A stretch of 64,000 nt of DNA from Pseudooceanicola nanhaiensis DSM 18065. Lineage in GTDB: Bacteria; Pseudomonadota; Alphaproteobacteria; Rhodobacterales; Rhodobacteraceae. A model generated the notes under the pieces. That model had not been told where the DNA came from, made no database searches, and saw only the letters and a list, made by a program, of their open reading frames with translations. The first letter of the stretch is position 1, and every line of letters begins with the position of its first letter. The position numbers and the translations under genes were made by a program. The DNA lies in NCBI RefSeq assembly GCF_000688295.1, contig NZ_JHZF01000013.1:248001-312000 (forward strand). The letters run 5' to 3'. Below, piece after piece: positions 44,420 through 51,831 of the stretch.

Positions 44420-45415
44420 TCACCGGAGTTTGGGGTTGAGGGCGTCGCGCAGCCAGTCGCCGATCATGTTGACCGACAGCACGATCAGGCAGAGCTGGAT
44501 CGCGGGGAAGACCACGATCCACCACAGGCCCGAGAAGAGGTACTGGTTGCCGATCCGGATCAGCGTGCCGAGCGACGGCTGGTCCGGAGGCATGCCCACG
44601 CCGAGGAAGGAGAGCGTCGCCTCGGACAGGATCGCCAGCCCGAAGTTCAGCGTCGCGGCCACCATGATCGGCGTCATGCAGTTGGGCAGGATGTGGTGCA
44701 GCATGATCCGCCACGCCTTCACCCGGATCAGCCGCGCCGCCTGCACGTATTCCTTGCGGCTCTCGACCATGGCCGAGGCACGGACCGTCCGGGCGTATTG
44801 CACCCAGGAGGGCACGGCGATGGCGACGATCAGGATGGGCGCCGCGAGCACGTCCTTCAGCCCTGTCGGCAGGGAGGCGGAGGCAACCGCGGTGATCAGG
44901 ATCGCGATCAGGATGAAGGGCATCGACAGGAGCACGTCGCCGATCCGCATGATGACGTTGTCCGACCAGCCGCCGAAGAACCCGGCGACGAGCCCGAGCG
45001 CCAGCCCCACGGCCAGCGCGAGGATGACCGAGGCAAAGCCGATCACCAGCGAGATGCGCGAGCCGTAGAGGATGGCCGAGAGGATGTCCCTCCCCTGGGT
45101 GTCGGTGCCGAGGATGTAGGGCCACTGCCCTTCGGCGTTCCAGATCGGCGGGATTTCGGAATTCCAGAGCTCGAGCGAGGACAGGTCATAGGGGTTCTGC
45201 GGCGTGATCCACGGCGCGAGGAAGGCGGTCAGCGCGATCAGCGTCAGCAGCCCGGCCGCGAAGATCGCCGAGGGGTGGCTGCGGAAGGAGAACCACAGGT
45301 CGCTCTCGCGCAGCCGCTTCAGGCGCGAGCGGCGGACCGGAACCAGCGTCGCGTCGGTGGCGGTGCGCATGTCGGGTGTCAGGGTCTTGTCCATCGGGTC
45401 CTTGGCCTCAGCCAT
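44420..45415 (-). CDS. Peptide-type ABC transporter permease (DppC-like), cluster A
   Basis: A 331-residue inner-membrane permease. It has an N-terminal segment of about 35 residues before TM1, the conserved LGTDTQGRDILSAILYGSR, and the ATPase-contacting loop SRKEYVQAARLIRVKAWR. About six transmembrane helices are visible. Start at 45415 overlaps the previous permease by eight bases; the longer reading would run far into it. Confidence 0.92.
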   Translation of the reverse strand: MAEAKDPMDKTLTPDMRTATDATLVPVRRSRLKRLRESDLWFSFRSHPSAIFAAGLLTLIALTAFLAPWITPQNPYDLSSLELWNSEIPPIWNAEGQWPYILGTDTQGRDILSAILYGSRISLVIGFASVILALAVGLALGLVAGFFGGWSDNVIMRIGDVLLSMPFILIAILITAVASASLPTGLKDVLAAPILIVAIAVPSWVQYARTVRASAMVESRKEYVQAARLIRVKAWRIMLHHILPNCMTPIMVAATLNFGLAILSEATLSFLGVGMPPDQPSLGTLIRIGNQYLFSGLWWIVVFPAIQLCLIVLSVNMIGDWLRDALNPKLR

Positions 45416-46400
45416 GTGCGCCACCGGCGCGGGCGGTGTCGTCCCTGAGCCGCGGATCGACCCAGGCGTAGGTGATGTCGACAACCGTGTTCAGCACCAC
45501 GAAGATCAGCGACACCAGCATCAGGTAGGCGGCCATCACCGGGATATCGACGAAGGTCACCGCCTGGATGAAGAGCATGCCCATGCCGGGCCACTGGAAC
45601 ACCGTCTCGGTCACCAGCGCGAAGGCGATGAGGTTGCCGATCTGCATCCCCGTCAGCGTGATGACCGGCATCAGGCAGTTCCTGAGCGCATGGCGCCAGT
45701 GGACGCGGCCCCTGGGCACGCCCCGGGCGCGGGCGAATTTCACGTAATCGGTGCGCAGCGTCTCGAGCATCTCGGCCCGGACCAGCCGCATCACCATGGT
45801 GATCTGGAAGATCGAGAGCGAGATCGACGGCAGGATCAGCGCCTGCCGGCCCGATGGCGTCAGCAGGCCGGTGGACCACCAGCCGATGTCGACCGTCTCG
45901 CCGCGGCCGAAGGCGGGCAGCCAGCCCAGCGTGACCGAGAAGAGCAGGATCAGCATGATCCCGACGACGAAACTCGGCAGCGAGATCCCGACGATGGAGC
46001 CGGTCTGGAGCACGTTCGCCAGCGCCGAATTCCGGTGCACCGCCGTCACCACCCCCAAGGGGATCCCGACGACGAGGGAAATCACGGTGGCCACCAGCAC
46101 CAGCTCGAAAGTGGCGGGGAAACGGTCCTTGATGAGCACGGTGACGTCCTGCTGGTTCCGGTAGGAGATGCCGAAATCCATCTGCGCCGCGTTCACGACG
46201 AAGCGGACGTACTGGGTGATGAACCCGTCGTTCAGCCCCAGCCTTTCGCGCAGCTCGGCGCGGTCGGACTGCGTCGCCTGTTCGTTCACCATCATCTCGA
46301 CCGGATCGCCGAAGAAACGGAAGATCACGAAGGCGAGGAAGGCGACGGCCAGCATCACGAAGATGGCGTTGGCTGTGCGCTTGATGAGAAAGGCGAGCAT
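45408..46400 (-). CDS. Peptide-type ABC transporter permease (DppB-like), cluster A
   Basis: A 330-residue permease with six transmembrane helices. It starts MLAFLIKRTANAIFVML, typical for DppB, then has RERLGLND, the EAA-type loop TDYVKFARARGVPR and the C-terminal DPRLR. It pairs with the DppC-like permease downstream, with which it overlaps by eight bases. Confidence 0.93.
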   Translation of the reverse strand: MLAFLIKRTANAIFVMLAVAFLAFVIFRFFGDPVEMMVNEQATQSDRAELRERLGLNDGFITQYVRFVVNAAQMDFGISYRNQQDVTVLIKDRFPATFELVLVATVISLVVGIPLGVVTAVHRNSALANVLQTGSIVGISLPSFVVGIMLILLFSVTLGWLPAFGRGETVDIGWWSTGLLTPSGRQALILPSISLSIFQITMVMRLVRAEMLETLRTDYVKFARARGVPRGRVHWRHALRNCLMPVITLTGMQIGNLIAFALVTETVFQWPGMGMLFIQAVTFVDIPVMAAYLMLVSLIFVVLNTVVDITYAWVDPRLRDDTARAGGAHG

Positions 46401-46424
46401 GGCTGTCTCCGGGGGTGCAGGTTG

Positions 46425-46448
46425 GGCCGGGCCCGCCGGGGCCCGGCC
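46425..46448 (-). promoter_or_regulatory. GC stem-loop between binding protein and permease genes, cluster A
   Basis: A perfect 10-base-pair stem (GGCCGGGCCC at 46425-46434 with GGGCCCGGCC at 46439-46448) with a 4-base loop. It is not followed by a T run on the minus strand, so it is more likely a transcript-stabilising or partial-termination hairpin than a full terminator. Such hairpins commonly let binding proteins be expressed above their permeases. Confidence 0.6.
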
Positions 46449-46455
46449 GTCAGGC

Positions 46456-48024
46456 TCACTTCATCGTCGCGAACCAGAGCCGCGGCTTGTTGTCCGGGAA
46501 GAGCGGCATCGCGGACACCTCGTCGGTCACCGCCCATGCCATCGGCTGCTGGTGCAGCGGCAGCATGATGTGCTCTTTCTTCACGATCCCGAGCGCCTCG
46601 GTCTCGAGCGCCAGCCGCTTTTCGAGGTCGAGCTCGCTGCCCGCCGCGTCGATCAGCTTGTCGAGCTCGGGGAAGGACCAGCCGCCCCAGTTGAACACGC
46701 CGGAATTGCCTTCCTTGGTGTGGAAGATCTGCAACAACGGCGAATAGGCGTCGAGCATCGGCAGCGTCGCCCAGCCAAGGATGTAGACGTCGGTGTTTCC
46801 GCTCGTCCGCTTCGGCGTCTGCACCGCGCGCGGCGCCACGTCGAGCTTGGGGGCAAGACCCACGCGCGACCACATCGAGGCGATGGCCTGGCAGAACTGC
46901 TCCTCGTTCACGAGACCGTCCGAGATGCAGCTGAACTCGAAGGACAGCCCCTCGGGCACGCCCGCCTCGGACAGCATCTGCCTGGCGGCGTCGGGGTCGA
47001 ATTCCGGCAGCTCGTCCAGCTCGGGCGCATAGCCCGGGATCGGCGGGGCGACGGTGGCACCCGCGATGCGGGACTTGCCGCGCATGACCTTCTGGTGGAT
47101 CAGGTCGAGGTCTATCGCCTTGTAGAGTGCCTCTCGCACCTTCACGTCGGTGAAGGGATTGGCCTCGCTGGTGGTGAGCGTCTCGCGGAACGGGAAGCCG
47201 ATCATCACCGTCCGCAGGTCGACACCTTCCAGCACCGAGACGTTCGGCGCGGCCTCGAGCCGCGGAAGGTCCTGCACCGGCGCGTCGTTGGTGAAGCTGA
47301 TCTCGCCCGAGAGCAGCGCCGCGACCCGGGTGGCCGCCGAGGTCACCGGCAGCAGCTCGAAGCCGTCCAGGTTGTGCTGGGGCGTGTCCCACCACTCCGG
47401 GTTCTTGACGAAGACGGTCTTCGCGTCGGGCTGCCGGCTCTCGACGCTGAAGGGTCCGGTGCCGTTCGCGTTGTAGGTGGCATAGCCCTCGACCCCGGCG
47501 CCGATGTCCGTCGGCTTCAGCGCGTCATGCTCGGTCATCCACTCCTCGTCGAAGATGTGGATGTTGGTCAGGTCGTTCAGCAGCAGCGGGTATGTGCCGT
47601 TCAGCTTGATGTCGACGGTCAGGTCGTCGACCGCTTCCGACGAGACATAGGCCGGCAGGTTCCCCTTCAGCGGCGAGGCGTCGTCGCTGACCCGGGCGAG
47701 CGAGGCGACCACGTCGGCGGCCGTGAAGGGATTGCCGTTGTGGAAGGTCACCCCCTCGCGCAGCTTGAACCGCCAGGTCACCTGGTCGTCGAGGATTTCC
47801 CAGCTTTCGGCCAGCGCGGGCTCGATCTTGAGATCCTTGTTGTAGCGGACGAGACCTTCGTAGACGTGATTGAGCACGTTGATGGTGAAGCTGTCGCCGT
47901 AGGAATAGGGATCGAGCGAGCCGATGTCCCGGTTCGCGCCCCATTTCAGGACCGAATCAGCCGGCGCCGCCCCGGCGAGGGTCGCGAGCGCCGCAGATGC
48001 GAGCAGTATCTTCCGAAGTTTCAT
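46456..48024 (-). CDS. Peptide/nickel-type ABC transporter substrate-binding protein, cluster A
   Basis: A 522-residue periplasmic binding protein of family 5 (SBP_bac_5). It has a signal peptide MKLRKILLASAALATLAGA with cleavage near APADS. The mature protein has GSLDPYSYGD, the family signature FKLREGVTFHNG, and FVKNPEWWD. The ATG at 48024 was chosen because AGGGG lies about nine bases before it, while it directly abuts the other ATG at 48033. It is the first gene of the minus-strand cluster A operon. Family 5 proteins bind peptides but also many other small molecules. Confidence 0.93.
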   Translation of the reverse strand: MKLRKILLASAALATLAGAAPADSVLKWGANRDIGSLDPYSYGDSFTINVLNHVYEGLVRYNKDLKIEPALAESWEILDDQVTWRFKLREGVTFHNGNPFTAADVVASLARVSDDASPLKGNLPAYVSSEAVDDLTVDIKLNGTYPLLLNDLTNIHIFDEEWMTEHDALKPTDIGAGVEGYATYNANGTGPFSVESRQPDAKTVFVKNPEWWDTPQHNLDGFELLPVTSAATRVAALLSGEISFTNDAPVQDLPRLEAAPNVSVLEGVDLRTVMIGFPFRETLTTSEANPFTDVKVREALYKAIDLDLIHQKVMRGKSRIAGATVAPPIPGYAPELDELPEFDPDAARQMLSEAGVPEGLSFEFSCISDGLVNEEQFCQAIASMWSRVGLAPKLDVAPRAVQTPKRTSGNTDVYILGWATLPMLDAYSPLLQIFHTKEGNSGVFNWGGWSFPELDKLIDAAGSELDLEKRLALETEALGIVKKEHIMLPLHQQPMAWAVTDEVSAMPLFPDNKPRLWFATMK

Positions 48025-48046
48025 TCTGGTCATCCCCTGTCGAGTG

Positions 48047-48154
48047 GATTGTATTTTAGAATCGCGAAGATTGGATACGATACAACAGGCATGCAGACCG
48101 GCCGGACACGATGCAAGTAAATTGTATCCAATTGACGTAAAAAATCGCATGCGA
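48047..48154. promoter_or_regulatory. Divergent promoter region with TTGTATCC-type repeats
   Basis: In the 163 bases between the divergent binding-protein and GntR genes, three related sites appear: GGATTGTATTTT (48047), TTGGATACGATACAA (48071-48085) and ATTGTATCCAATT (48121-48133). They share TTGTATCC or its complement GGATACAA. A perfect palindrome TCGCATGCGA follows at 48145-48154. This is the pattern expected for a GntR/FCD operator controlling both directions. No binding data can be seen here. Confidence 0.6.
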
Positions 48155-48187
48155 TATGACGAGTGCAGGAAAGACAGGCGGACGGAC

Positions 48188-48877
48188 ATGAGCGACGGCA
48201 AGAACACGCTGACCACGGCAGTCTACGATCTGCTGCGAAAGGCCATTATCGAACAGGCTCTGAAGCCCGGCATGCGCCTGCCCGAGGACACGGTGGGCGA
48301 GCAGTTCGGCGTGAGTCGCACCATCGTCCGCCATGCGCTCGTCCGGCTCGAGAACGAGGGCCTTGTCGTCACGCAGCGCAATCGCGGGGCCTTCGTGGCC
48401 GAACCGTCGAAGGAGGAAGCGCAGCAGATCTTCGAGGTGCGGCGCATTCTCGAGAACGAGGTGATCCGGATCCTCTGCAATCGCATCCCCGACACTGGAT
48501 ACGATCAGCTCCGCTCGCATGTCCGGAACGAGGAAGGCGTGCGCGGCAAGGACGGCCCCGTCTCGATCCGGCTGGCCGGAGAGTTCCACGTCCTGCTCGC
48601 CGAGCTGACCGGCAACGAGATCCTCGCCCGCTACGTTTCCGAGGTCGTGATCCGCTGTTCGCTCATCATGTCGCTCTATGCCCGCAGCCATTCCTCGGAC
48701 TGCGCCGTCGACGAGCATTCCCAGATCATCGACGCGATCCAGTCCGGTGACGCGGAGCGGGCCATCGCGATCATGGACCATCACCTCGGCGCGGTGCAGG
48801 GACGGGCGGAGCTGGCCCGCCAGCCCGACAGCATCCGCTCCATCCTGTCGCATTACGGAAAGGAGCTCGCGCAATGA
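48188..48877 (+). CDS. GntR-family regulator (FCD type), cluster A
   Basis: A 229-residue transcription factor. The N-terminal winged helix (about 8-75) has RLPEDTVGEQFGVSRTIVRHAL and LVVTQRNRGAFVAEPS. The C-terminal all-helical FCD domain (about 85-215) has FHVLLAELTGN and DEHSQIIDAI, with histidines that in this family bind a metal and the effector. It is divergent from the cluster A operon and overlaps the flavin-reductase gene by four bases. It probably represses the transporter and hydrolase genes until their substrate appears. Confidence 0.93.
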   Translation: MSDGKNTLTTAVYDLLRKAIIEQALKPGMRLPEDTVGEQFGVSRTIVRHALVRLENEGLVVTQRNRGAFVAEPSKEEAQQIFEVRRILENEVIRILCNRIPDTGYDQLRSHVRNEEGVRGKDGPVSIRLAGEFHVLLAELTGNEILARYVSEVVIRCSLIMSLYARSHSSDCAVDEHSQIIDAIQSGDAERAIAIMDHHLGAVQGRAELARQPDSIRSILSHYGKELAQ

Positions 48878-49536
48878 GCCACCACGCGCTGGATTTCGAC
48901 GCGCTGACCCCGCGCGAGGCCTACAAGGTGATGATCGGCACCATCGTCCCCCGGCCGATCGCCTGGGTCACGACGGTCTCTCCGGACGGCGTGGTGAATG
49001 CGGCGCCCTATTCCTTCTTCAACTGCCTCTCGGCCGATCCGCCGATCCTCGCCCTCGGGGTCGAGAACAAGCCCGACCGCAGTTTCAAGGACACGGCGTG
49101 GAACATCCGGATGACCGAATGCTTCACGGTGAACATCGTGGACCGCGCCAACGTCGCCGCGATGGCCGCCACCGCCGCTGCCTTCGGACCCGAGGTGGAC
49201 GAGGTGCGGATGGCGGGCCTGACCACCGTGCCCGGCGACCGGATCGCCGCACCCCGCATCGCCGAGGCGCCGGTCGCCTTCGAATGCCGCCGCTACCTCG
49301 GGATACAGGTCAGCTCCGCGCGCGAGATCATCCTGGGCCGGATCGTGATGGCCCATGTCCGCGAGGACATCATCGACACCGCGACCTGCTATTCGGATCA
49401 CGAGAAGCTCGACGCCATCGGCCGGATGGGCGGCAACGGCTATGCCGGGACGCTCGACTATTTCGACTGGCCGACGCCCAGCGTGGAAGAGGTGGAGGCC
49501 GCCTCGGCCCTGGCCCCGGCACGACGCCGCGGCTGA
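48874..49536 (+). CDS. Flavin reductase-like protein, cluster A
   Basis: A 220-residue FMN-binding split-barrel protein of the flavin-reductase-like family. It begins with REAYKVMIGTIVPRPIAWVTT, and has NAAPYSFFNCLSADPP and DTAWNIRMTECFTVNIV. The RPIAWVTT and PYSFFN segments are flavin-contact motifs. Family members either supply reduced FMN to monooxygenases or act as stand-alone flavoenzymes. No monooxygenase lies nearby. It starts in the stop codon of the GntR gene. Confidence 0.88.
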   Translation: MSHHALDFDALTPREAYKVMIGTIVPRPIAWVTTVSPDGVVNAAPYSFFNCLSADPPILALGVENKPDRSFKDTAWNIRMTECFTVNIVDRANVAAMAATAAAFGPEVDEVRMAGLTTVPGDRIAAPRIAEAPVAFECRRYLGIQVSSAREIILGRIVMAHVREDIIDTATCYSDHEKLDAIGRMGGNGYAGTLDYFDWPTPSVEEVEAASALAPARRRG

Positions 49537-49543
49537 GCCGGGC

Positions 49544-50233
49544 TCAGTCGCAGATCACCGAACGGGCGCCGCGGTTGCGCAGCATCGCGTTCGAGACGGT
49601 GATCAGGTGATCCTCCATCAGATGCGCGGCCTCCGCCGCGTCGCGCCCGGCGATCGCCACGGTCAGCGCCTCGTGCTGGCGGCCCAGCAGGGTGATGCGG
49701 CGCAGGGAATGGGTGTGCCGGCGGGCGTCGGTCCAGCGCGCATGGCGCCGGACCGCGCGGACGGACTGGTAGATGCTGAGGAACAGCGGATTGTGCGCAA
49801 GCTCCGCGATCCGGTAGTGAAAGACCTCGTCCGCGGCCTCGTAGGCCGCCATGTCCTCGACCCCCAGCGTCGCCTGCATCAGGCGCTTGAGCGACTCGAG
49901 CTCGGCCCGGCTGGCGCGTTCGGCGGCCAGCGCGGCGAGCGCGGGCTCCACCTCGATCCGGACTTCCATGACGTTCTGCGGCGTGACCTGCCGGGCCAGC
50001 GCCTCGTGCCCCGCCACCTCGAGCGCGGGAGGCGGCGAGATGAAGGTGCCCTGCCCCTGGTGACGGAAGAGGCGCCCCTCCTCGGTCAGCCGGTCCAGTG
50101 TCCGGCGCAGCCGCGCGCGGCTGATGCCCATGGCCTCGGCCAGCCGCCGCTCCGGCAGCAGCCGGTCGCCCGAGACGAAGCGCCCGTCGTCGATCCCGCC
50201 GAGGAGCAGGGTCAGGATGTCGTCGTCGCTCAT
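49544..50233 (-). CDS. GntR-family regulator (FadR/FCD type), cluster B
   Basis: A 229-residue regulator with an N-terminal winged helix (LLPERRLAEAMGISRARLRRTL, then GQGTFISPPP) and a C-terminal helical FCD domain (VFHYRIAELAHNPLFLSIY and RQHEALTVAIAGRD). It is the last gene of the minus-strand cluster B operon, 20 bases past the TauE-like gene, so it is probably auto-regulated. Start at 50233 follows a CGGAGGAGGCG site. Confidence 0.9.
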   Translation of the reverse strand: MSDDDILTLLLGGIDDGRFVSGDRLLPERRLAEAMGISRARLRRTLDRLTEEGRLFRHQGQGTFISPPPALEVAGHEALARQVTPQNVMEVRIEVEPALAALAAERASRAELESLKRLMQATLGVEDMAAYEAADEVFHYRIAELAHNPLFLSIYQSVRAVRRHARWTDARRHTHSLRRITLLGRQHEALTVAIAGRDAAEAAHLMEDHLITVSNAMLRNRGARSVICD

Positions 50234-50253
50234 CGCCTCCTCCGCGCGGCTGA

Positions 50254-51081
50254 TCACATGGCGTGCATGATCAAATCGCGCACCATGTTCACGGCTGTTG
50301 CCACGAGGAACAACCCGAAGAGAAGCCTCAATCTGCGTTGCGGGATGGAATGTGCCAGAGAGACACCAACCCGGGCGAATGTCGTGGTCAGCGGAACGAG
50401 GAACACGAGCAGGATCAGGTTGACATAGCCCAGCGAGAAGGGCGGCAGGTCCGCCTGCCCCATGCCGGTGATGGCATAGGTGATCGCGCCGGGCACGCCG
50501 ATGAAGAAGCCGATGGCGGCCGAGGTGCCGACCGCGCGCCGGATGTCGTAGCCCAGGAAGTTCAGCACCGGCACGCAGACCGTGCCGCCGCCGATCCCCA
50601 TCATCGCCGAGATCGCGCCGGCGAAGACGCCCGAGCCGATCCAGACGGGCCGCGAGAAGCTGCGCGGGGTCTCGGAGGCCGAGGGTTTGCGGAAGATCAT
50701 GTCCATCGCGACGATGAAGGCCACCACCGCGAAGACCGCAATCAGCACCTGCCCCGAGACGACGCCGCCCACGATGGCGCCGCCGACCGTTCCGACGAGG
50801 ATCGAGGGCGCCCAGAGCTTCAGGAGCTGGACGTCGATCGCGCCTTTCTTCCAGTGGCCCCAGGACGAGGAGGCCGAGGTGAAGATGATCGACGCCAGCG
50901 AGGTGCCGACCGCCACCTGCATGATGAGGCCGGGGTCCATGTCGGTGAACGACAGGGCAAGGTAGAGCGCCGGGACGATGACGATCCCGCCGCCGACGCC
51001 CAGAAGGCCCGCGAGGATGCCGCCGGCGATACCGGCGAGGACGGCGATACCGGCGATGAGCGCGATGTGGGTGGGATCCAT
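50254..51081 (-). CDS. TauE/SafE-family sulfite/anion exporter, cluster B
   Basis: A 275-residue integral membrane protein with about eight helices. The N-terminal GGILAGLLGVGGGIVIVPAL and the later GAISAMMGIGGGTVCVPVL are the paired repeats of this family. Members are reported or suspected to export sulfite or sulfonates. It starts directly after the DUF1028 gene stop, with no gap, and belongs to the gamma-glutamyltransferase operon. A sulfur-containing product of that operon, for example from glutathione-like compounds, would be consistent. Confidence 0.87.
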   Translation of the reverse strand: MDPTHIALIAGIAVLAGIAGGILAGLLGVGGGIVIVPALYLALSFTDMDPGLIMQVAVGTSLASIIFTSASSSWGHWKKGAIDVQLLKLWAPSILVGTVGGAIVGGVVSGQVLIAVFAVVAFIVAMDMIFRKPSASETPRSFSRPVWIGSGVFAGAISAMMGIGGGTVCVPVLNFLGYDIRRAVGTSAAIGFFIGVPGAITYAITGMGQADLPPFSLGYVNLILLVFLVPLTTTFARVGVSLAHSIPQRRLRLLFGLFLVATAVNMVRDLIMHAM

Positions 51082-51831
51082 TCAGGCCTCGGTGCTTGTG
51101 GCGCGGGAGGCCGAGGGGCGGCCCTCCGCGCGGCGTTGGTCTTCGGCGGCGGCGATGGCCGCGTCGATATGGCGGCGGTCGGTCGTGCCGGAGAAGTTGT
51201 CGGCGGTCGGGAAGGTCTCGGCCACCATCAGGTAGCGTTCGCCCGCGACCTCGAGCAGGCGCGCGAGTTCCGTCAGCGGGTCGTCGTGATCGTCGATGCG
51301 GAGCGACAGGTGCGCGTAGTCCTGCCCGCGGTGGATCGTCAGGCCGGCGGCCTGCCTGCCGCGCTTGTCGCCGCCCGCGGCCTCGCCCGCCTGCATGGCG
51401 GCAAGGAGCCGGTTGGCGAGCGGGCCCTGCGTTTCGGCGAAGGTGCGGGAGGTCTCCTCGATCACCTCGGGGCCCGCGAGCATGTTGCCCGCCACGGAAT
51501 GATCCGACCGGATCAGGTGCCCGCACCACGGGGTGCAATCGTCCCCGGTATGGGCGGCGAAGGCGCCGTGGCTGTCCATCATGTGCGACTGGCGCAGCGC
51601 CTGCCCGCCGTCCCGCGCGCGGAAATCCTCGAGCACGGCCTGCGCCGCCTCGCCCGCCTTCAGCCGCGCCAGCCCCTCGACCCCCCAAAGCGGGTTGACG
51701 AAGGCCTGGGTGGCCACGGCGGCATTCGCGCCCACGTAGGGCACGGCGGCCCCACAGGCGAAGAAGCGGGAGGCGACGGCGATGCCGATCTCTCCCGTGC
51801 GCTCATCCCTTGCGACGATCGACCAGGTCAT
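51082..51831 (-). CDS. DUF1028 protein, cluster B
   Basis: A 249-residue protein of the DUF1028 family. It starts MTWSIVARDERTGEIGIAVASRFF with the conserved GAAVPYVGANAAVATQAF, then SVAGNMLAG and the C-terminal DYAHLSLRIDDHDDPL. The fold is reported to be Ntn-hydrolase-like, suggesting amide hydrolysis, but the function is not established. It overlaps the gamma-glutamyltransferase gene by one base (TGATG). The adjacency of two suspected Ntn-hydrolases implies a common amide-containing substrate. Confidence 0.85.
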   Translation of the reverse strand: MTWSIVARDERTGEIGIAVASRFFACGAAVPYVGANAAVATQAFVNPLWGVEGLARLKAGEAAQAVLEDFRARDGGQALRQSHMMDSHGAFAAHTGDDCTPWCGHLIRSDHSVAGNMLAGPEVIEETSRTFAETQGPLANRLLAAMQAGEAAGGDKRGRQAAGLTIHRGQDYAHLSLRIDDHDDPLTELARLLEVAGERYLMVAETFPTADNFSGTTDRRHIDAAIAAAEDQRRAEGRPSASRATSTEA

